DNA of 64,000 bases from assembly GCA_019775845.1 (NCBI GenBank), contig JADQAV010000017.1, forward strand, positions 806,001-870,000, written 5' to 3'. Shown in pieces: positions 50,167 through 61,663 of the stretch. Made by a program: the position numbers and the translations under genes. The notes beneath the pieces were generated by a model. It had not been told where the DNA came from and searched no databases. It saw nothing but the letters and a program-made list of their open reading frames with translations. How positions within the stretch are numbered: position 1 is the stretch's first letter; the number at the start of each line of letters is the position of its first letter. This DNA comes from Myrmaecium sp. VS I D KN 1 (taxonomy: Eukaryota > Ascomycota > Dothideomycetes > Valsariales > Valsariaceae).

Positions 50167-51953
50167 ATGGACGAGGGGATCCAGCCGGCCGAACCCCCGA
50201 CCCCGGACCAGGACGATCATGTACCGCCATCCTCTCCCCCGGGCGACGGCCACAGCTGTTGCAGACACCGTCGGACCGTTTCGTCCAAGAGCAGCTCTTC
50301 CGACAGCTCCAGCTCGTCCGTGTAAGTCCCCAAGTTCCCTCCCCGGCTCCCCTCACGCCCCCTTTTGGCACCGCCCGGCCATCCTCCGGCATGGGAACGT
50401 CGCACACACCGTTGCCCCAAGGCCACGGGCCACGGTGTCGCCGCAAGCCACGCCCTGCAGCAGCAGCGGACCACCATGCATCATCACACGCACAGACACA
50501 GCCCAATCTTACTTCCCTCTGCCTCCTTCCACACCTTCACCCGGCATACCCTTATCTCCCCTCGCGCCGACGAAGTTCCAAGTCGAATGAAAGAGAAGAG
50601 AAGAAGAGATGGAGAACAGGAAACAAAACTGACAGGCCTTTCCCTCCTTGGGATTCCATCAAGATCAACAGCCTCTCCACCCGCACCCTCCACTCGACCG
50701 ACCTGACCGCCGTCGCCGAGAACGACCGCCTCTACCCGAACGCGACATACCACATGCCCTGCGACGCCGCCGAGCAGGACCGCCTCGCCATCATGCACCA
50801 GCTGTACCTGGCCTGCCTCAGCTCGGCCGCCGCGCGCTCGCAGTTCCCTGCCTCCGCGAGTCCCGCCGCGCACCTCACCACCGCGCCCATCGCGGACGCG
50901 GCGCCCCGGGTCCTCGACCTCTGCGCCGGCCCGGGTGACTGGGCTGTCGCGATGGCGGACGCGCTGCCCGGCGACGCCGAGATTGTCGCCGTCGACTGCG
51001 CCATCTGGGACGTGGAGGCGGTCGAGGGCACCCGCGGCGAGCGACCCAACATCCGATGGGAGGTCGACGACCTGGACGTCTGGGGACCCGATCCGGCGGA
51101 GCCAGAGACCAAGGCCGATGACGAGGGTGGGACAGCGCAGACAGAGGAAGTGGAAGGGGAAAAGGAAGAGGCCGCAGAACCATACGCGGCGCGACGGTAC
51201 GCGTACCCGCCTCCCCTCGAAAGCGACGAGGCGGGAGCGGCAGGAGCGGAGACAGCTGAAGACGAGCCACATCCCCCCTGGTCCTTTACGCAACCCTTCA
51301 CGCTCGTGCACCTGCGCGGCACGCGGGGCGTCTTCGCTCCCGGTGCCGTGCCCGCCCTGCTGCGGGCCTGCTTCGACACCGTCGAGCCCGGGGGGTGGGT
51401 CGAGATGGCGGATTTTCTGACGGAGCCGCCGCCCGCCCCGCCCGGGTCGCGGCTCGCGGCATTCTGGTCCGGCTTCCGAGACGCGATGCGGCGGCGGGGG
51501 TACGGGGTGGAGGCGTCCTGGCTGGAGGCGGGCGGGGCGGAGACGTGGTGGGCGGCGGCTGGGTTCGTGGATGTGGGCCGGGTGGCGGTCCGCGTGGTGA
51601 TCGATGTGAAGGGGGAGGCGGAGGCGGAAGAGGAGGACGAAGAAGAAGAAGCGCCGGATGAGTATCTGGCCCGGCAGAAGCGGAGCAAGCTGTGGCTCGT
51701 GGCGGTGCTGGAGAGCTTGGAGGCGACCGCGCTGCGGGCGCTGACGGGGGCTGGCTGGACGGCGGATGCGGTACGACGCGAGTGCGATGCTATTCGGGCG
51801 GAGCTGCTAGCTGGTCTGCATGATGGCTGGGCGACCTGGTTTGTGTGGGTGCGCGGCCGGCGGCCGGTGGAGGGCGAGGAGGGAATCGGCAGCGGGAATG
51901 AGAGCGCCAGTGAGGCTGGGGAGGATTATCGAAATGAGGAAGAAGACGGTTGA
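50167..51953 (+). CDS. LaeA/Tam1-like SAM-dependent methyltransferase
   Basis: Two exons, 50,167-50,321 and 50,636-51,953, with a 314-bp intron (donor GTAAGT, acceptor ctgacag); 490 residues. Exon 1 is a Pro/Ser/Asp-rich leader, MDEGIQPAEPPTPDQDD, like the disordered start of LaeA-type enzymes; an ATG 21 codons upstream is also in frame. The methyltransferase part has the entry motif (RLYPNATYHMPCDAAEQDRL, about residues 75-95), SAM-binding motif I VLDLCAGPGDW (about 144-154), motif II acid AVDC, and PGGWVEMADF (about 302-311). Two acidic inserts (about 209-237 and 375-395) are unusual. Relatives include the secondary-metabolism regulator LaeA, but many paralogues exist and the substrate is unknown. 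No biosynthetic genes lie nearby, so a cluster role is unlikely. Confidence 0.8.
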
Positions 51954-53558
51954 GAGTACAAAGGGTTGGAGAGGGTCGTGATGCTCATGAACGAAACTGG
52001 AGAAGCCTGAAGGCGGGCTTGAACCGGAGCTGTCTCCTTTTTCGGCCGCAGGAAGGGAGGCAACGGTGGGCGGATGACATGGCACGATATCCAAAGGAAA
52101 GGAGGCGAAAGAAGACACTTTTCGTTCGGAAGGCCCCTCGACGTAAGAAATACGCCCTTGGTAGGCTGTCATCAATGACGCCGCGCTTCCTCGCGTGAAG
52201 GACGACGATGATAAGTGGCAACCGTGAAAGGAAAAGGGAACACGTCGATGGATGTCACTGGGAGAAAGGAGGCACCGGCGAGAAAATAAATGGGAGCGGA
52301 TCTCGGGTCATCATCAAAATAAGACGGAAAAGAGCAAGGTAGAGAGATGGAGACGGATTATCAACGAGAGAAAAGAATATCAAGAAGCGCAACCACTTGG
52401 ATGTGCCGATTCTTCCCCTTTGTTCCCCTTTCACTTTGCACTTTTCCCACTTCTTACCATTGCGTGACGGGACCTTCTAGGATCCCATCGTTTTTCGTCA
52501 CGCATAGGGATCTGCTTTTCATCGTTTCTTTACTGCCTTGCTTCCTCGAGTCTTGATTGCCAAACGAACGAACCCACTGAAGATGGGGAAAGAGGAGAGG
52601 AAACGACAGGAAAAAGGACAAGAGACTGAGTACAGAAAGAAGTGTGCCTCCCCTATCCTTGCTCCTTCCAACCCGACGAATACCTCCCCTCGGTCGTCTC
52701 ATAGGGCGGGGGGGGAAGAACGAGATGATGATTGTGGACTCTGGCGCTACTCACACAAGCTCTCTCTCGCTCCAGCGCCCAGCCTGACCTAAGAGAACCT
52801 ACCATCTCGCGTCCACCCAGCATGTCAGGTGTGGGGAATGGCCAGGAGATGATGAATGACGGGCAGAGAAGGAGAAGAGTGCTCAGGCGAGTCGAGAGGA
52901 CGGGCAGGACCCTTGCTGGCTGGAAGGAATTGAATCGAAAGGAACAAGATAATGAAATCGGAAAGGGAAAACTGACGGGACGTCTCTCGTCTATCGAAGG
53001 TAGAATGGGTTCATACATAGATAGTCATCCAGCGCTTTTGATGCGTGACGAAAGAGTGGCAGTGGTGGCTGTAGTACAGATCTATTTTCGATCACATTCT
53101 GTAGACATATACTGTAGGCATAGGGTATGATAGGGAGTATGGGAGCCTTTGGCCTTCTCGAGCATATATATATATATACACGCTTCTTAGTGATTATGGA
53201 CAGCCAAATCTATCTCATTACTTCCTTCTTTTTCTTCAGTAACAGCATCGGTTCTTCCTTCCATTGATTTATCGTTCTCGCAGATATCTCGAAATAAGGA
53301 AGAGATTCAAATGAACAAGAACCACGTCTCTCCTCTTCTTTTCTAAAGAAAGCCAACAGCTCATCGTTCTTTTCTTGCGTATATGTAAGAGAAAGAAAAT
53401 ACATGCGAAGATCTGGGGTATCCCACGAAGAGGAAAGAAACTGCAGAAGAAAAAAAAATCACAAGAAAATCCGAATGCCTCTAAGGGCTAATGCAGATGC
53501 ACCCTGCCAAAGGGGGAAAAACGAGCCCCCTCCTCCACACATCACCCCTTCACCACTC
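51954..53558. other. Intergenic between convergent genes
   Basis: 1.6 kb between the stops of the methyltransferase (+) and the carrier (-). It holds 3' UTRs and, at 53,162-53,178, a short (TA)n run. No coding signal or RNA gene is seen. Confidence 0.6.
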
Positions 53559-54742
53559 TCACGCCTCCTTAACCGTCCTACCACGACCCGACGACGTCGC
53601 CGTCGCCGCCTCCCACGCCCGCGGCGCCCACCGCCGCACATTCTCATAGACCACAAAAGTGACGCAGGTCGCAGGCAGAACGCGAACCATACCAGGCACA
53701 AGACCGCGATAGAAGCCCCGAAGCCCTTCCTGCCGCCAAACGAGACGGATCATGCCGAGGGTGCCGCGGGCCTCGCGTGCCGCGCCGTAGTTCTGCATCC
53801 GCGCCCGGACGACCTGGTAAGGGTACGTGGCGACGCCGCTGACGACCTTGCTCACCGCGCTCAGCGCCAGCCAGTCCGCGCTGCCCAGCTGGCGTCGTTG
53901 TCGTCGTTGACCCTCCTGACCTTCCAGGCCCTTCTGGTCCGCCCGTCCACCCGCCGCCCACTCCTTCAGCCACTCGTACGCGACGAACTGTACGGCCCCC
54001 TGGCTGACGCCGAACAGGCCCGGAACGAGCCCCCGCCAGTATCCTCGCCACCCTTCCTCCCGCCAGATCGCCATCACGCCGTCTCGCAGGCCTCGGTACG
54101 CCCCCGGCGTGTCCCGTCCGGAGGCCAGCATCCGCGTCTTAAGCACCCAGAGGGGGTTCGAGAGCACCGCCGTCGCAGCACCGGCGGCCGCCGAGGCCGC
54201 GAAGAAGTCGCTCGGGGTAAGGTGGGTTTTCGACGCCGATGTCGATGTCGATGTCGATGTCACCGGGGAAGAGATTGCCGACAATGTCGTCGCGTCAGCC
54301 ATCCGTCGCCTCCGCGCCATCAGCGCCTCCTTAGCCCGACCATAGAACAAAAAGTATAGACCCCACGCGACGCCGTTGCCGAGCAAGTTGGGCGTCAGCC
54401 CGCGGTACAGCGCCCGCCAGCCGCCCTCTTCCGTGCGCGCGATGTGGGCGAGGAGATGGAGGGAGGCGCCCAGCTTCTTCGTCGTGCTCGTGGGTTTGTT
54501 GACTGTGTTTGGGGGAGACGAAGTCAGTGAGCTGGGCTTCGTGGCTAAGGTAGCATGCTAAAGTGAGTGCGCTACGTACGTTGGAGCCGAGTCTTGACGA
54601 TGTCGATGGGGTGCACGGCGAGCACGGCGGCGCTGCCGGCGGTGATGCCGGCGACGAGCTCGACGACGGATGGAGGCAAGCCTGGTGCGGCCGTGTTCGC
54701 GCTCGTAGAGCCGCCGCTGTGCTCAGTTGCGGATGTCGACAT
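53559..54742 (-). CDS. FLX1: Mitochondrial carrier, FAD/folate type (Flx1 / SLC25A32-like)
   Basis: Two exons, 54,580-54,742 and 53,559-54,502, with a 77-bp intron (donor GTACGT, acceptor cacag); 368 residues from MSTSATEHS. An in-frame ATG at 54,979 exists, but its extra residues look like 5' leader. Three carrier repeats are present with signatures HPIDIVKTRLQ (about 44-54), NPLWVLKTRM (about 170) and YPYQVVRARMQ (about 281). The NPLW variant in repeat 2 and the LLGNGVAWGLYFLFYG stretch after repeat 1 are typical of the Flx1/folate carrier group of the inner mitochondrial membrane, which moves FAD or folate. Odd points are a Ser/Thr repeat (TSTSTSTS) in the loop before repeat 2 and a basic, Gln-rich loop (GQRRQRRQ) before repeat 3. 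Upstream lies an amine oxidase; the two share no obvious pathway. Confidence 0.85.
54230..54262 (+). repeat. Short coding tandem repeat gatgtc
   Basis: About four units of gatgtc in the carrier gene, encoding the Ser-Thr run on the minus strand. Confidence 0.85.
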
Positions 54743-55518
54743 TGTTGCCGTTGCTGTTGGTGTTCCGATGCGGTGGATGTACAGTATGAATAGGTCGAAG
54801 CAAGCAATTGTTGCAGCAGAAGAGAAGGAGGAGAGTAGAACTGAATCACATCGCTCTAGGGTATCATCGTCATCTTCATCATTAGCATTAGGATCTTGGG
54901 GGGAGCGGTCGTGTTTTTTATGTGCACCGTCGTCGCGTTCAACTGTTGTTGCGGCGGACGGAAAGAGAAAAAGCGGCATCGAAGGCGGAGGCTGATGTCA
55001 TTTCTCCGCGGCTAAGCGGTCCAAGCATGCCCGTTACCGGCCCGCTACCGGCCCGGTCACGGCTCCCCTCCACGTTCCCCCTTCACATCCGTTCCATTCC
55101 ATTCGAGGGCTGGGGAATAGAGACGCGGTGATTGGGTGCGACGATGGGATGGATGGTACATCGCCACTGACCTGGGATGCGTTGGAAGTGTCGAGAAAGG
55201 CTGAGTCGGCATGGCGGTGGTGGTAGTGTCAGGCAATCAGGAAAAGGATGTGCAAGAGACGACAGCCTTGTGATTTTGGATAGCCATAGCGACGTCGAAA
55301 GATCTCAGAGCCCATCCAACGGGCTTAAACGTAGAGAATATATACATCCAGAAAGCAGGCTTCCCTGACCAAACAGAAACCCAGAAGATGAGAAAACAGA
55401 AGAAGCTGACAGGGAGCGAGAAGGACAAGAGTACGACAAGGAAAAGACGCCAGGAATGTCGTTCAGATACACCAACCCTTCATGAAATGTGTTCACGTCA
55501 AAGAATCACCACTCCTCT
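54743..55518. other. Intergenic: carrier promoter and amine oxidase 3' side
   Basis: About 780 bp, with no gene. A CT-poor, C/G-rich palindromic part near 55,000-55,060 (cgttaccggcccgctaccggcccgg) contains a short imperfect direct repeat. Confidence 0.55.
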
Positions 55519-57795
55519 CTACGCGCACTGACAAGCCCCCTCCGAACACCGACATCCAACCCGGCCACACGAGCTGCACGATCCCTTCTCCGGCTGCAGC
55601 GCAAGACGGCTCAGCTTATCCACCAGCGCGCCGCCCTGGCGCACCCCGCTCGGCACGCTGCAGTAGCTCGGCGGCACGTCCAGGGCCGGATTCTTGGTGA
55701 AGAAGTGGCGGGGCCGGAGCAGTAGGGTCATGGGCTCCGCCGGCATGATCGGGAAGTCCTCCGGGGCGGGGAAGTGGGTGAGGCCGAAGGTGTGCCAGAG
55801 CACGATGTCCTCGTTCGCGATCGGCGCGTCGGGCGCCGCAGCGATCCACTGGGGGAGGCCTTGCGACGGCTCGCCCGATGTCTGCGGTACGTGCCGGCCA
55901 GCCGGATGGATCTGCTCATCGTCGTCTGTCAAAGCGTTACTAAACTGTGTACTAACCTCCGGTATGTGAAGGGGGGAAAGAGTGGAAACGGAAGAGAACA
56001 GAGGAAGCAACAGGCAAAAATGGAGAAGGCTTACATCGTGTGACATGCACGGCATGGCGGGCGAAACCCGCACGCTTCCAGACAAGACTGCCCTCCTTCG
56101 GCAGCAGCGGCGGCACCTCCCGGCTCACCAGCTTGTAGCTAACCGGCTTGTGCGAGTGCGGGTTGAGCTTGGACTCGTTGGCGATGTCCCAGGTCCGGGA
56201 GGTGCTTCCGTCGTAGTCCGAGATGCTCTGCTGGACGGTCTCGAACCGGGTCTTCTTCGCGAAGAAGGCGTTGCCGTAGAAGTTCTCCGCGCTTCCGGGC
56301 TCGCCGGGTCCGCGCACCGCGTCGGATTGGAAGACGGTGTTGCGGGGCCCGTCGACGTTCGGGTCGAGGCGCAGGCAGAAGAGGTGCTGGTGGTTGTGCG
56401 CGTTGACGCCCGGGTAGACTTCAGTGCCCCAGCCGTGCAGGTCCTCGCCCGGGTTCATGGCGTAGGTGTTTAGGATGCCGGTCAGCTTGATCTCGAGCTG
56501 GATCGTGCCATCCTGATGGAAGATCCAGTACACGCAGTACTCGTAGTTGGCCGCGGTGAAGATCTGCGAGACGATGAGCTTGCGCGCCCGCGTCACCGTC
56601 ACCGACTCGTCCCGGAAGTCGGTGTGCTTGAACAGGATCCCGTTGTCCTCCTCGTGGATGCAGATGGCGTTCTTGATCGTCGTGGGCTCGCCAGCCCGGT
56701 TGACGAAGTGGGCGTCCATGTAGTGGATGGCGCCCTTGCAGTCGCAGCCCAGCGAGAGCGAGTTGGTCATGTACCCGCCACCGTACTCGCCCAGATCGAA
56801 GGCGTGCTTGCGCTGGTGAGGGTGCTCCGGATTGCCGTACGGGACGACCATCTCCGCTAGGGAGATACGCCAGAAGACGGGTCGTTCGTTGCCCTTGTCG
56901 TCGAAGGTAATGTTGCTCAGCACGATGCCCTCCTTGTAGTTGAAGCCGATGTGGAACTTCCACTTCTGCCAGTTGATGATGTGGCCATCCATGGTGAAGG
57001 AGACACCCTCGGGCTGAGTGATGTTGATGGGCTTCAGGTCGGTGCGGAAGCCACCCTCGGCCTCAATGGCGGCAGCGTGGTAGTTGTTAGGCGGGGCCCG
57101 GTTGAGCGGTCTCCGCACCTTGGGCACATCAATGTGGATGATCTCTTGGGTGTCGGCGTTGTAGATGGGGCAGAAGTCGAGCGGGTAGGTGTACTGGGAG
57201 TCGTCCGGGTGAGGGCGGTAGTACATCAGCGCCTGCTGGAGCCGGACGCCGGTGCCGAAGCGCTCATCGTATCCGATGGTCCAGGGATCGCAGTAGACCT
57301 TGTGCATGTCCTCCGGGGGGATGCCGATGATGCCGCACTGCTCGATGACCTTGGGATCCTTGCGCACGACGGACTCGACGATCTGAAGATCCTCCATAGT
57401 GATCTGCCCGTCTGTCAGTCACTCGTCGCCGTTGATGTCGTCGGTGGAAGCAAACTCACCAAAGGCTGGACGTTATCCGTCAACCCCCACTTCAAGATCC
57501 GCTCCTCCACCAGATCGACGATGCCGTCGTAGACCTTGCTGCCGCGGCCAATGGCGACGACGTCGGCGACACGGTGGGGGCGCGGCCTGGTGACCGGGTC
57601 GGCCAACCAGGCCATCATCTCCTTCTTCCGCGGCTCCCAGAGGGTGACGGCGTTGAAGAAGACATCATTGTGCTGCTTGCGGATGATGGCGACGGCCTTT
57701 GCGATCTCGGCCTCGGAGAGGGGGTCGAGGGGGTATGGAGGCGCGGCTGTGCCGGTGACGTGGGAAGCCATCTGCTTCAGGCGGTCGAGAACCAT
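55519..57795 (-). CDS. Copper amine oxidase (topaquinone)
   Basis: Three exons, 57,460-57,795, 56,035-57,403 and 55,519-55,925, with introns of 56 bp (GTGAGT...ggcag) and 109 bp (GTAAGC...tgacag); 703 residues. It oxidises primary amines to aldehyde, ammonia and hydrogen peroxide. The N-terminal domain starts DPLSEAEI. Key residues sit almost exactly where the Hansenula enzyme has them: catalytic Asp315 (AFDLGEYGGG), topaquinone precursor Tyr399 in TAANYEY, copper ligands His450 and His452 (HNHQHLF), and a third His in FARHAVHVT near the second splice site. Fungal members are usually peroxisomal, but the C-terminus here is not a canonical SKL; it ends in a Cys-rich tail (SCSSCGRVGCRCSEGACQCA). 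A further 3' intron is not excluded. Two GATAAG sites upstream suggest nitrogen control. Confidence 0.92.
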
Positions 57796-58011
57796 GGTGA
57801 GGATGGGTTGGTCGGTAAGTGACTTGTAATGGGGTCGAAATGAGTCAATTCGGATCAGTCAACGGTAGCACCGTACCAAGCAAGTCGTCGAGCTGCTGGC
57901 AATGAGTGAACGGCGCTGTGACTGAGGTGCGGAGGGAGGAAGGGAGGGAGGGATGGAGACACAGAGTGATGCAGGACCAAGACTGGGAAGGGAGGGGACA
58001 TGGCCAGTAGC

Positions 58012-58017
58012 TATATA
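58012..58017 (-). promoter_or_regulatory. TATA-like element of the amine oxidase gene
   Basis: The reverse strand reads gagtatatagc about 217 bp before the amine oxidase start codon. This is a plausible distance for a long 5' UTR but is not decisive. Confidence 0.3.
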
Positions 58018-58179
58018 CTCGCCCCCTCCTTCCGCCAGCCATCCTGCAAAGTGTGTGTATCATCCCTCCTCGCTGGATGAGGGGAACGGCGAGGGGAACG
58101 GAGAGGGGAACTCGGCGAGAGGAGGCGGAGGAGGCGGCGGAGTTGGAGGCGTCCAGGGTCCAGTGCCGTCGGAGCAATC

Positions 58180-58198
58180 GATAAGCGGAGCCGATAAG
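58180..58198 (+). promoter_or_regulatory. Paired GATAAG sites, AreA/NIT2-type
   Basis: Two cGATAAG words 13 bp apart (58,180 and 58,193), about 390 bp upstream of the amine oxidase start. Further HGATAR sites lie at 58,355-58,360 (reverse) and 58,420-58,425. Paired HGATAR sites are the known binding context of nitrogen GATA factors in filamentous ascomycetes; amine oxidases are classical targets of such control. Function here is inferred. Confidence 0.5.
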
Positions 58199-59250
58199 CA
58201 CTCGGGAGGGATTGGGGAAAACATGGCCGAATCGGGCAAAGCGCTGGGGTGCAGCTCGAGATGCCCCAACCCGGTTGGCGAGTCCCGGGATTCGCAGTCA
58301 CATCCGTGACAAACTGGAAGTGCGGTTGTGCGGGTGGGTTTGGCTTCCCCTGGCCTATCTCAAGACCATTGCCTAGGATAGCTACAAGTTGCCGGTTCGC
58401 AGGTGTGAATACTGCGAGAAGATAGGTAATTACTATATACTCGCCTAACGCCAGGTACTGTGCATATATCGGTTTGTCATGATTCAGTGGATTCGAGTAT
58501 GTACAGGCATTTTCTTCCTGCCCGCCCCTCTCCCGCCGCTCCGTATCTGCGTATTAGGAAAACCGAGCCATCAGAGGCCGATGGTACCGCAGGATTACCA
58601 ACTAGTAAGCGAACGGAGACAGCTGTCATCTGCAGGGTGTCGTAGTAGTATAGTAGAAATATTCGGACAAACGTACATCTGGTGATCCTCAGGAACACGA
58701 GGAAAAAGAAAGCAATGAACCAGATGTAACGCTTCTCAATGCGCTGCCATATCCGAGAAACCCAAGAAAAACAACAGAAGTAAAGAGAGACAAAAGATCT
58801 AGAAGTGAAATGGAAGAGACAAGAAGAATCTGCGCTATTCTTATTCAACCGGCCAATATCTCCGCGAGACCGAAAAGAAACAGGAATGGAAGAAAAGGGA
58901 ATGTCTTTGCATGTATTCCATGTAACCAAACCCACCATTTTTCCCTATCCTCTCCTTTTCAATCCTCTCCCGTCACTCCCTCCCCAACGCCTCCCAAAAG
59001 GTGAGAAATACAACAAACGCCTGGAGAGGAAGGGGAAAAAGGAACAGAGATGAATGGAAAAGAAGGTACATGTGTTGCACCACAAGGCAAAAGTAAGAAG
59101 TGTATTCTCTTTTTCCAAAGGAGGAAAAAAATGAAGAAGCAAGAAAGAATCGAACAACATCTCTCCTCACTCCCCCCAGAAATCAACGGCACCGTTTCCC
59201 CCCGAAATACGCGCGATCCGACCTGCCACCGACTTCTTCATCTTTCATCT

Positions 59251-60948
59251 TCACTTCCCATACTGAAAGTTCCCAAACACTCCACCCGCACCCGGCGTCA
59301 GCGCGCCCAGGCCATGTCCGCCCGGTCCCGGCGTCGTCGCCGCCAGCCCGGCCGGATTCGCCGTCGGCGTGCTCGGCCCATCCCGGTGCGTCGTCGGCGT
59401 GCCGCCGGTGTGGAAGCCCGGCATCCCACCGAGGATGCCGTTGAGGCCGCCGCCCTGCATGTGGCCCCCGGCACTCGCTGCTGACACCATGCTGCCGCCC
59501 ATGCCGCCACCGCCCTGCGCGGCCAGCACCGCCGCCTGCGCCGTCGCCGAGGCTGGTGGTCCCACACCCGTGAGCCCCCACATCTGCCCGTTCATGTCCT
59601 CCGGGATCTGTCCGTCGAAGATTTTCTTCAGCATCGACCAGAAGACGGTGCCGGTGAGCCAGGCGTCCGAGCCGGCGGTGTGCGGGACACCTACGCGCTG
59701 GCAACCCAACTCGTCTGCGAGATCCTGTAGTCCGGACTTGGAGCCCAAGTTGTTGAGAAGATTGGCCGCTGCGGCCGGGATGGCGTTGCGGGTGACGAGC
59801 TTGTTCGCATGCCGCCAGAGGAACTTGACATCCAGTAAGCGGGGGAAGAAGATGTTTACGAGCTTGCGGTAGTCCTCCTCGTCGTTGGGGAGCGGCTGGC
59901 ACCACATCAGCTTGACCAGGTAGGCGAAATCGTAGCCGGAGTGAAAGGAGATCCAGTTCACATCGGTGGACAGGGCGAGGCCGGAGGTAATGAGCAAGGA
60001 GCCGAATTCGGTCGGATCGATGCCTTGGCTGGCGTGCTTCTCGAAATCGGCACCCGACTTTCGCAGCACATTGATTGAGTCCTCGTTATACATATCGTCT
60101 TCCAATGAGAACTGGAAGTTGAAGGACCACGTGCACGGGCACATGATTAGATTGTTAGCATACTGCGGCCGTGTAAGTTGAGTAGTTTCAAGCTGCGGTG
60201 GTGGCACCTCGCCCTCCACAGAGAAAAGTGTGATGCCTAGCTGTATTATCTTGAGGATATCCACGTTGCACCGAACCGTCTGGTAGTGATAGCTTGCCTT
60301 GGTCTGGAAGTCGCCCATCGGTCGCGCCACCACACCTGGAAACTCGGTGTCCTGCAGTTATCGTCAGCTTCCTCGAAAGCACAGGCGTCCGTAACAACCA
60401 CGTACCATGCTGATGTATGGATACTTCGAAATCAGGCTTCGCAGAATCTCCATCTCTTGATGTAGGTTTCCTCGCCAGACTTCTCGTATGCGCATGCCCA
60501 TCCCCTTCGCTCCCGCCGCCGTGATACCCGACGCAGCCTCGTGTGCTTGTTGCTGCTGAATGGCCGCACCGTGCGCAAAGCCCATCCTCGCCGCATGGCT
60601 CTCGAGCCCGGTGCCGCCTCCAGACATCCCACTGCCCCCGGCGCCACCGCCGAAACTACTTTGTAAACTCGCACTGGATGCCGGTCCGAATATGTTCTGA
60701 CTGCCCGCGCCGAAGCCAGGGTGACCACCGAGGTTTTGTTGGGCGTGCATCACAGCCTGGTTCGGGTGTTGCTGCTGCTGCTGCTGCTGCTGCTGTTGTT
60801 GTTGTTGTTGCTGCTGTTGCTGCTGCTGCTGCTGTTGTTGTTGCTGCTGTTGCAGATGTGACGCTTGGTGGAGAGCATGTGGTTGGTTGAGATGCGCGAA
60901 AGGATTCGAGAGGTTTTGCGGCGCGAATCTGCTCACGGCGGGAGGCAT
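59251..60948 (-). CDS. CAF1: CCR4-NOT deadenylase subunit Caf1/Pop2 with polyglutamine
   Basis: Two exons, 60,406-60,948 and 59,251-60,351, with a 54-bp intron (GTACGT...tgcag); 547 residues. I start at MPPAVSRFAPQ, the first in-frame ATG. Residues 33-60 are 28 consecutive Gln. The DEDD nuclease domain begins with REVWRGNLHQEM; its first catalytic pair is in MDTEFPG (Asp182, Glu184), interrupted by the intron right after Met181. The third Asp is in FHSGYDFAYL (Asp322), and the last motif is VPHTAGSDAWLT (His405, Asp410). Caf1 shortens mRNA poly(A) tails in the CCR4-NOT complex. The C-terminus (about 430-547) is a Gly/Ala/Pro-rich tail. It is divergent from the complex I gene to the right. Confidence 0.94.
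60769..60852 (-). repeat. CAG/CAA trinucleotide tract (28 codons)
   Basis: Mixed CAG and CAA codons encode 28 Gln in a row in caf1. Mixing of the two codons suggests selection on the peptide or a mechanism that limits slippage. Confidence 0.93.
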
Positions 60949-61663
60949 ATTGTCAGAGCGAGTTGCAGTGCGGGCGCTGGAGTGTCGGTCGCGGAACCCC
61001 TCATGCGCGATGTCGAAGTGATTCCAGATGCACAGGCGAAGTCGTACAGGTTGGTATGGAAGGTGAAGAGTTGAGGGCGGAAAGTGGTGGAGCGAAGGTG
61101 TAAGGTTTCCAGGTGTGCGAAAGAATGGAATGGCTGAGTGGCAGATGAGGTTCTTGCCAAGCCAATGTCCCGCCAACTACATTACTACCTACGGATACTT
61201 TAGGTACAGTAAGGTAGGAGACACCAGATACGAGGAGAATTTATCGATGGTACTCCGTATTGTATACACTGCCTTGGATCATCACAAGTACCTACGCAAA
61301 TTCTCCAGCGCAGTTAGCCATGACTCAATGCATCAATCAATTCCATCTACAACTGCCAAGAGTGGTGCATCTCGTAAGGTAAGGGAGTCCTCCTTGGTCC
61401 ACCACTCGAGCCTCCTTAGTCAGCGTCGGCTTCCCCCGCACTCCAGCAATGACCAAGTCGTGCCTGAGGCTGAGGCACCCATCATCCTTCAGGGTACTAC
61501 CTACTGCCCCAGCCTCATCGACATCGTGCTGTCCACCTCCTCTCCACATTACTTCCGGGAGGTATCTACGGTAAGTGTAAAGACCGTCCATCCTCTTCCT
61601 GCGCTGCACCCTATCAGACCCTCTAAGCAATGGCTGACCTCCTGCGCGTCTTAGTATCACACA
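60949..61663. other. Shared promoter region of divergent caf1 and complex I genes
   Basis: About 700 bp. It contains facing TACCTA/TAGGTA words near 61,185-61,215 and a likely 5' UTR intron of the complex I gene (61,571-61,654, donor GTAAGT, acceptor cttag). No other gene. Confidence 0.55.
61571..61654 (+). other. Probable 5' UTR intron of the complex I subunit gene
   Basis: GTAAGT at 61,571 and cttag ending 61,654, only 9 bp before the start codon, with a length of 84 bp typical for this window. Only splice motifs support it. Confidence 0.4.

Larger units (their letters stand above)
57796..59250. other. Intergenic: amine oxidase promoter and caf1 3' side
   Basis: 1.45 kb without a gene. 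It has a GA-rich run (57,925-57,960), a TATA-like word (58,012-58,017), GATA sites (58,180-58,198, 58,355, 58,420) and A-rich sequence near the caf1 stop. Open frames here are short and lack structure. Confidence 0.6.

Noticed and set aside
50167-51953. Secondary-metabolite cluster around a LaeA-like gene
   Set aside because: Neighbours are ribosome biogenesis, carrier, amine oxidase and deadenylase genes; no synthase, P450 or transporter set is present.
58395-58412. tRNA B-box-like word ggttcgcaggtgtgaa
   Set aside because: No matching A box, acceptor stem or anticodon arm around it.
58477-58938. 153-codon minus-strand frame between amine oxidase and caf1
   Set aside because: Irregular hydrophobic composition, no family resemblance and position in a promoter/3' UTR zone.
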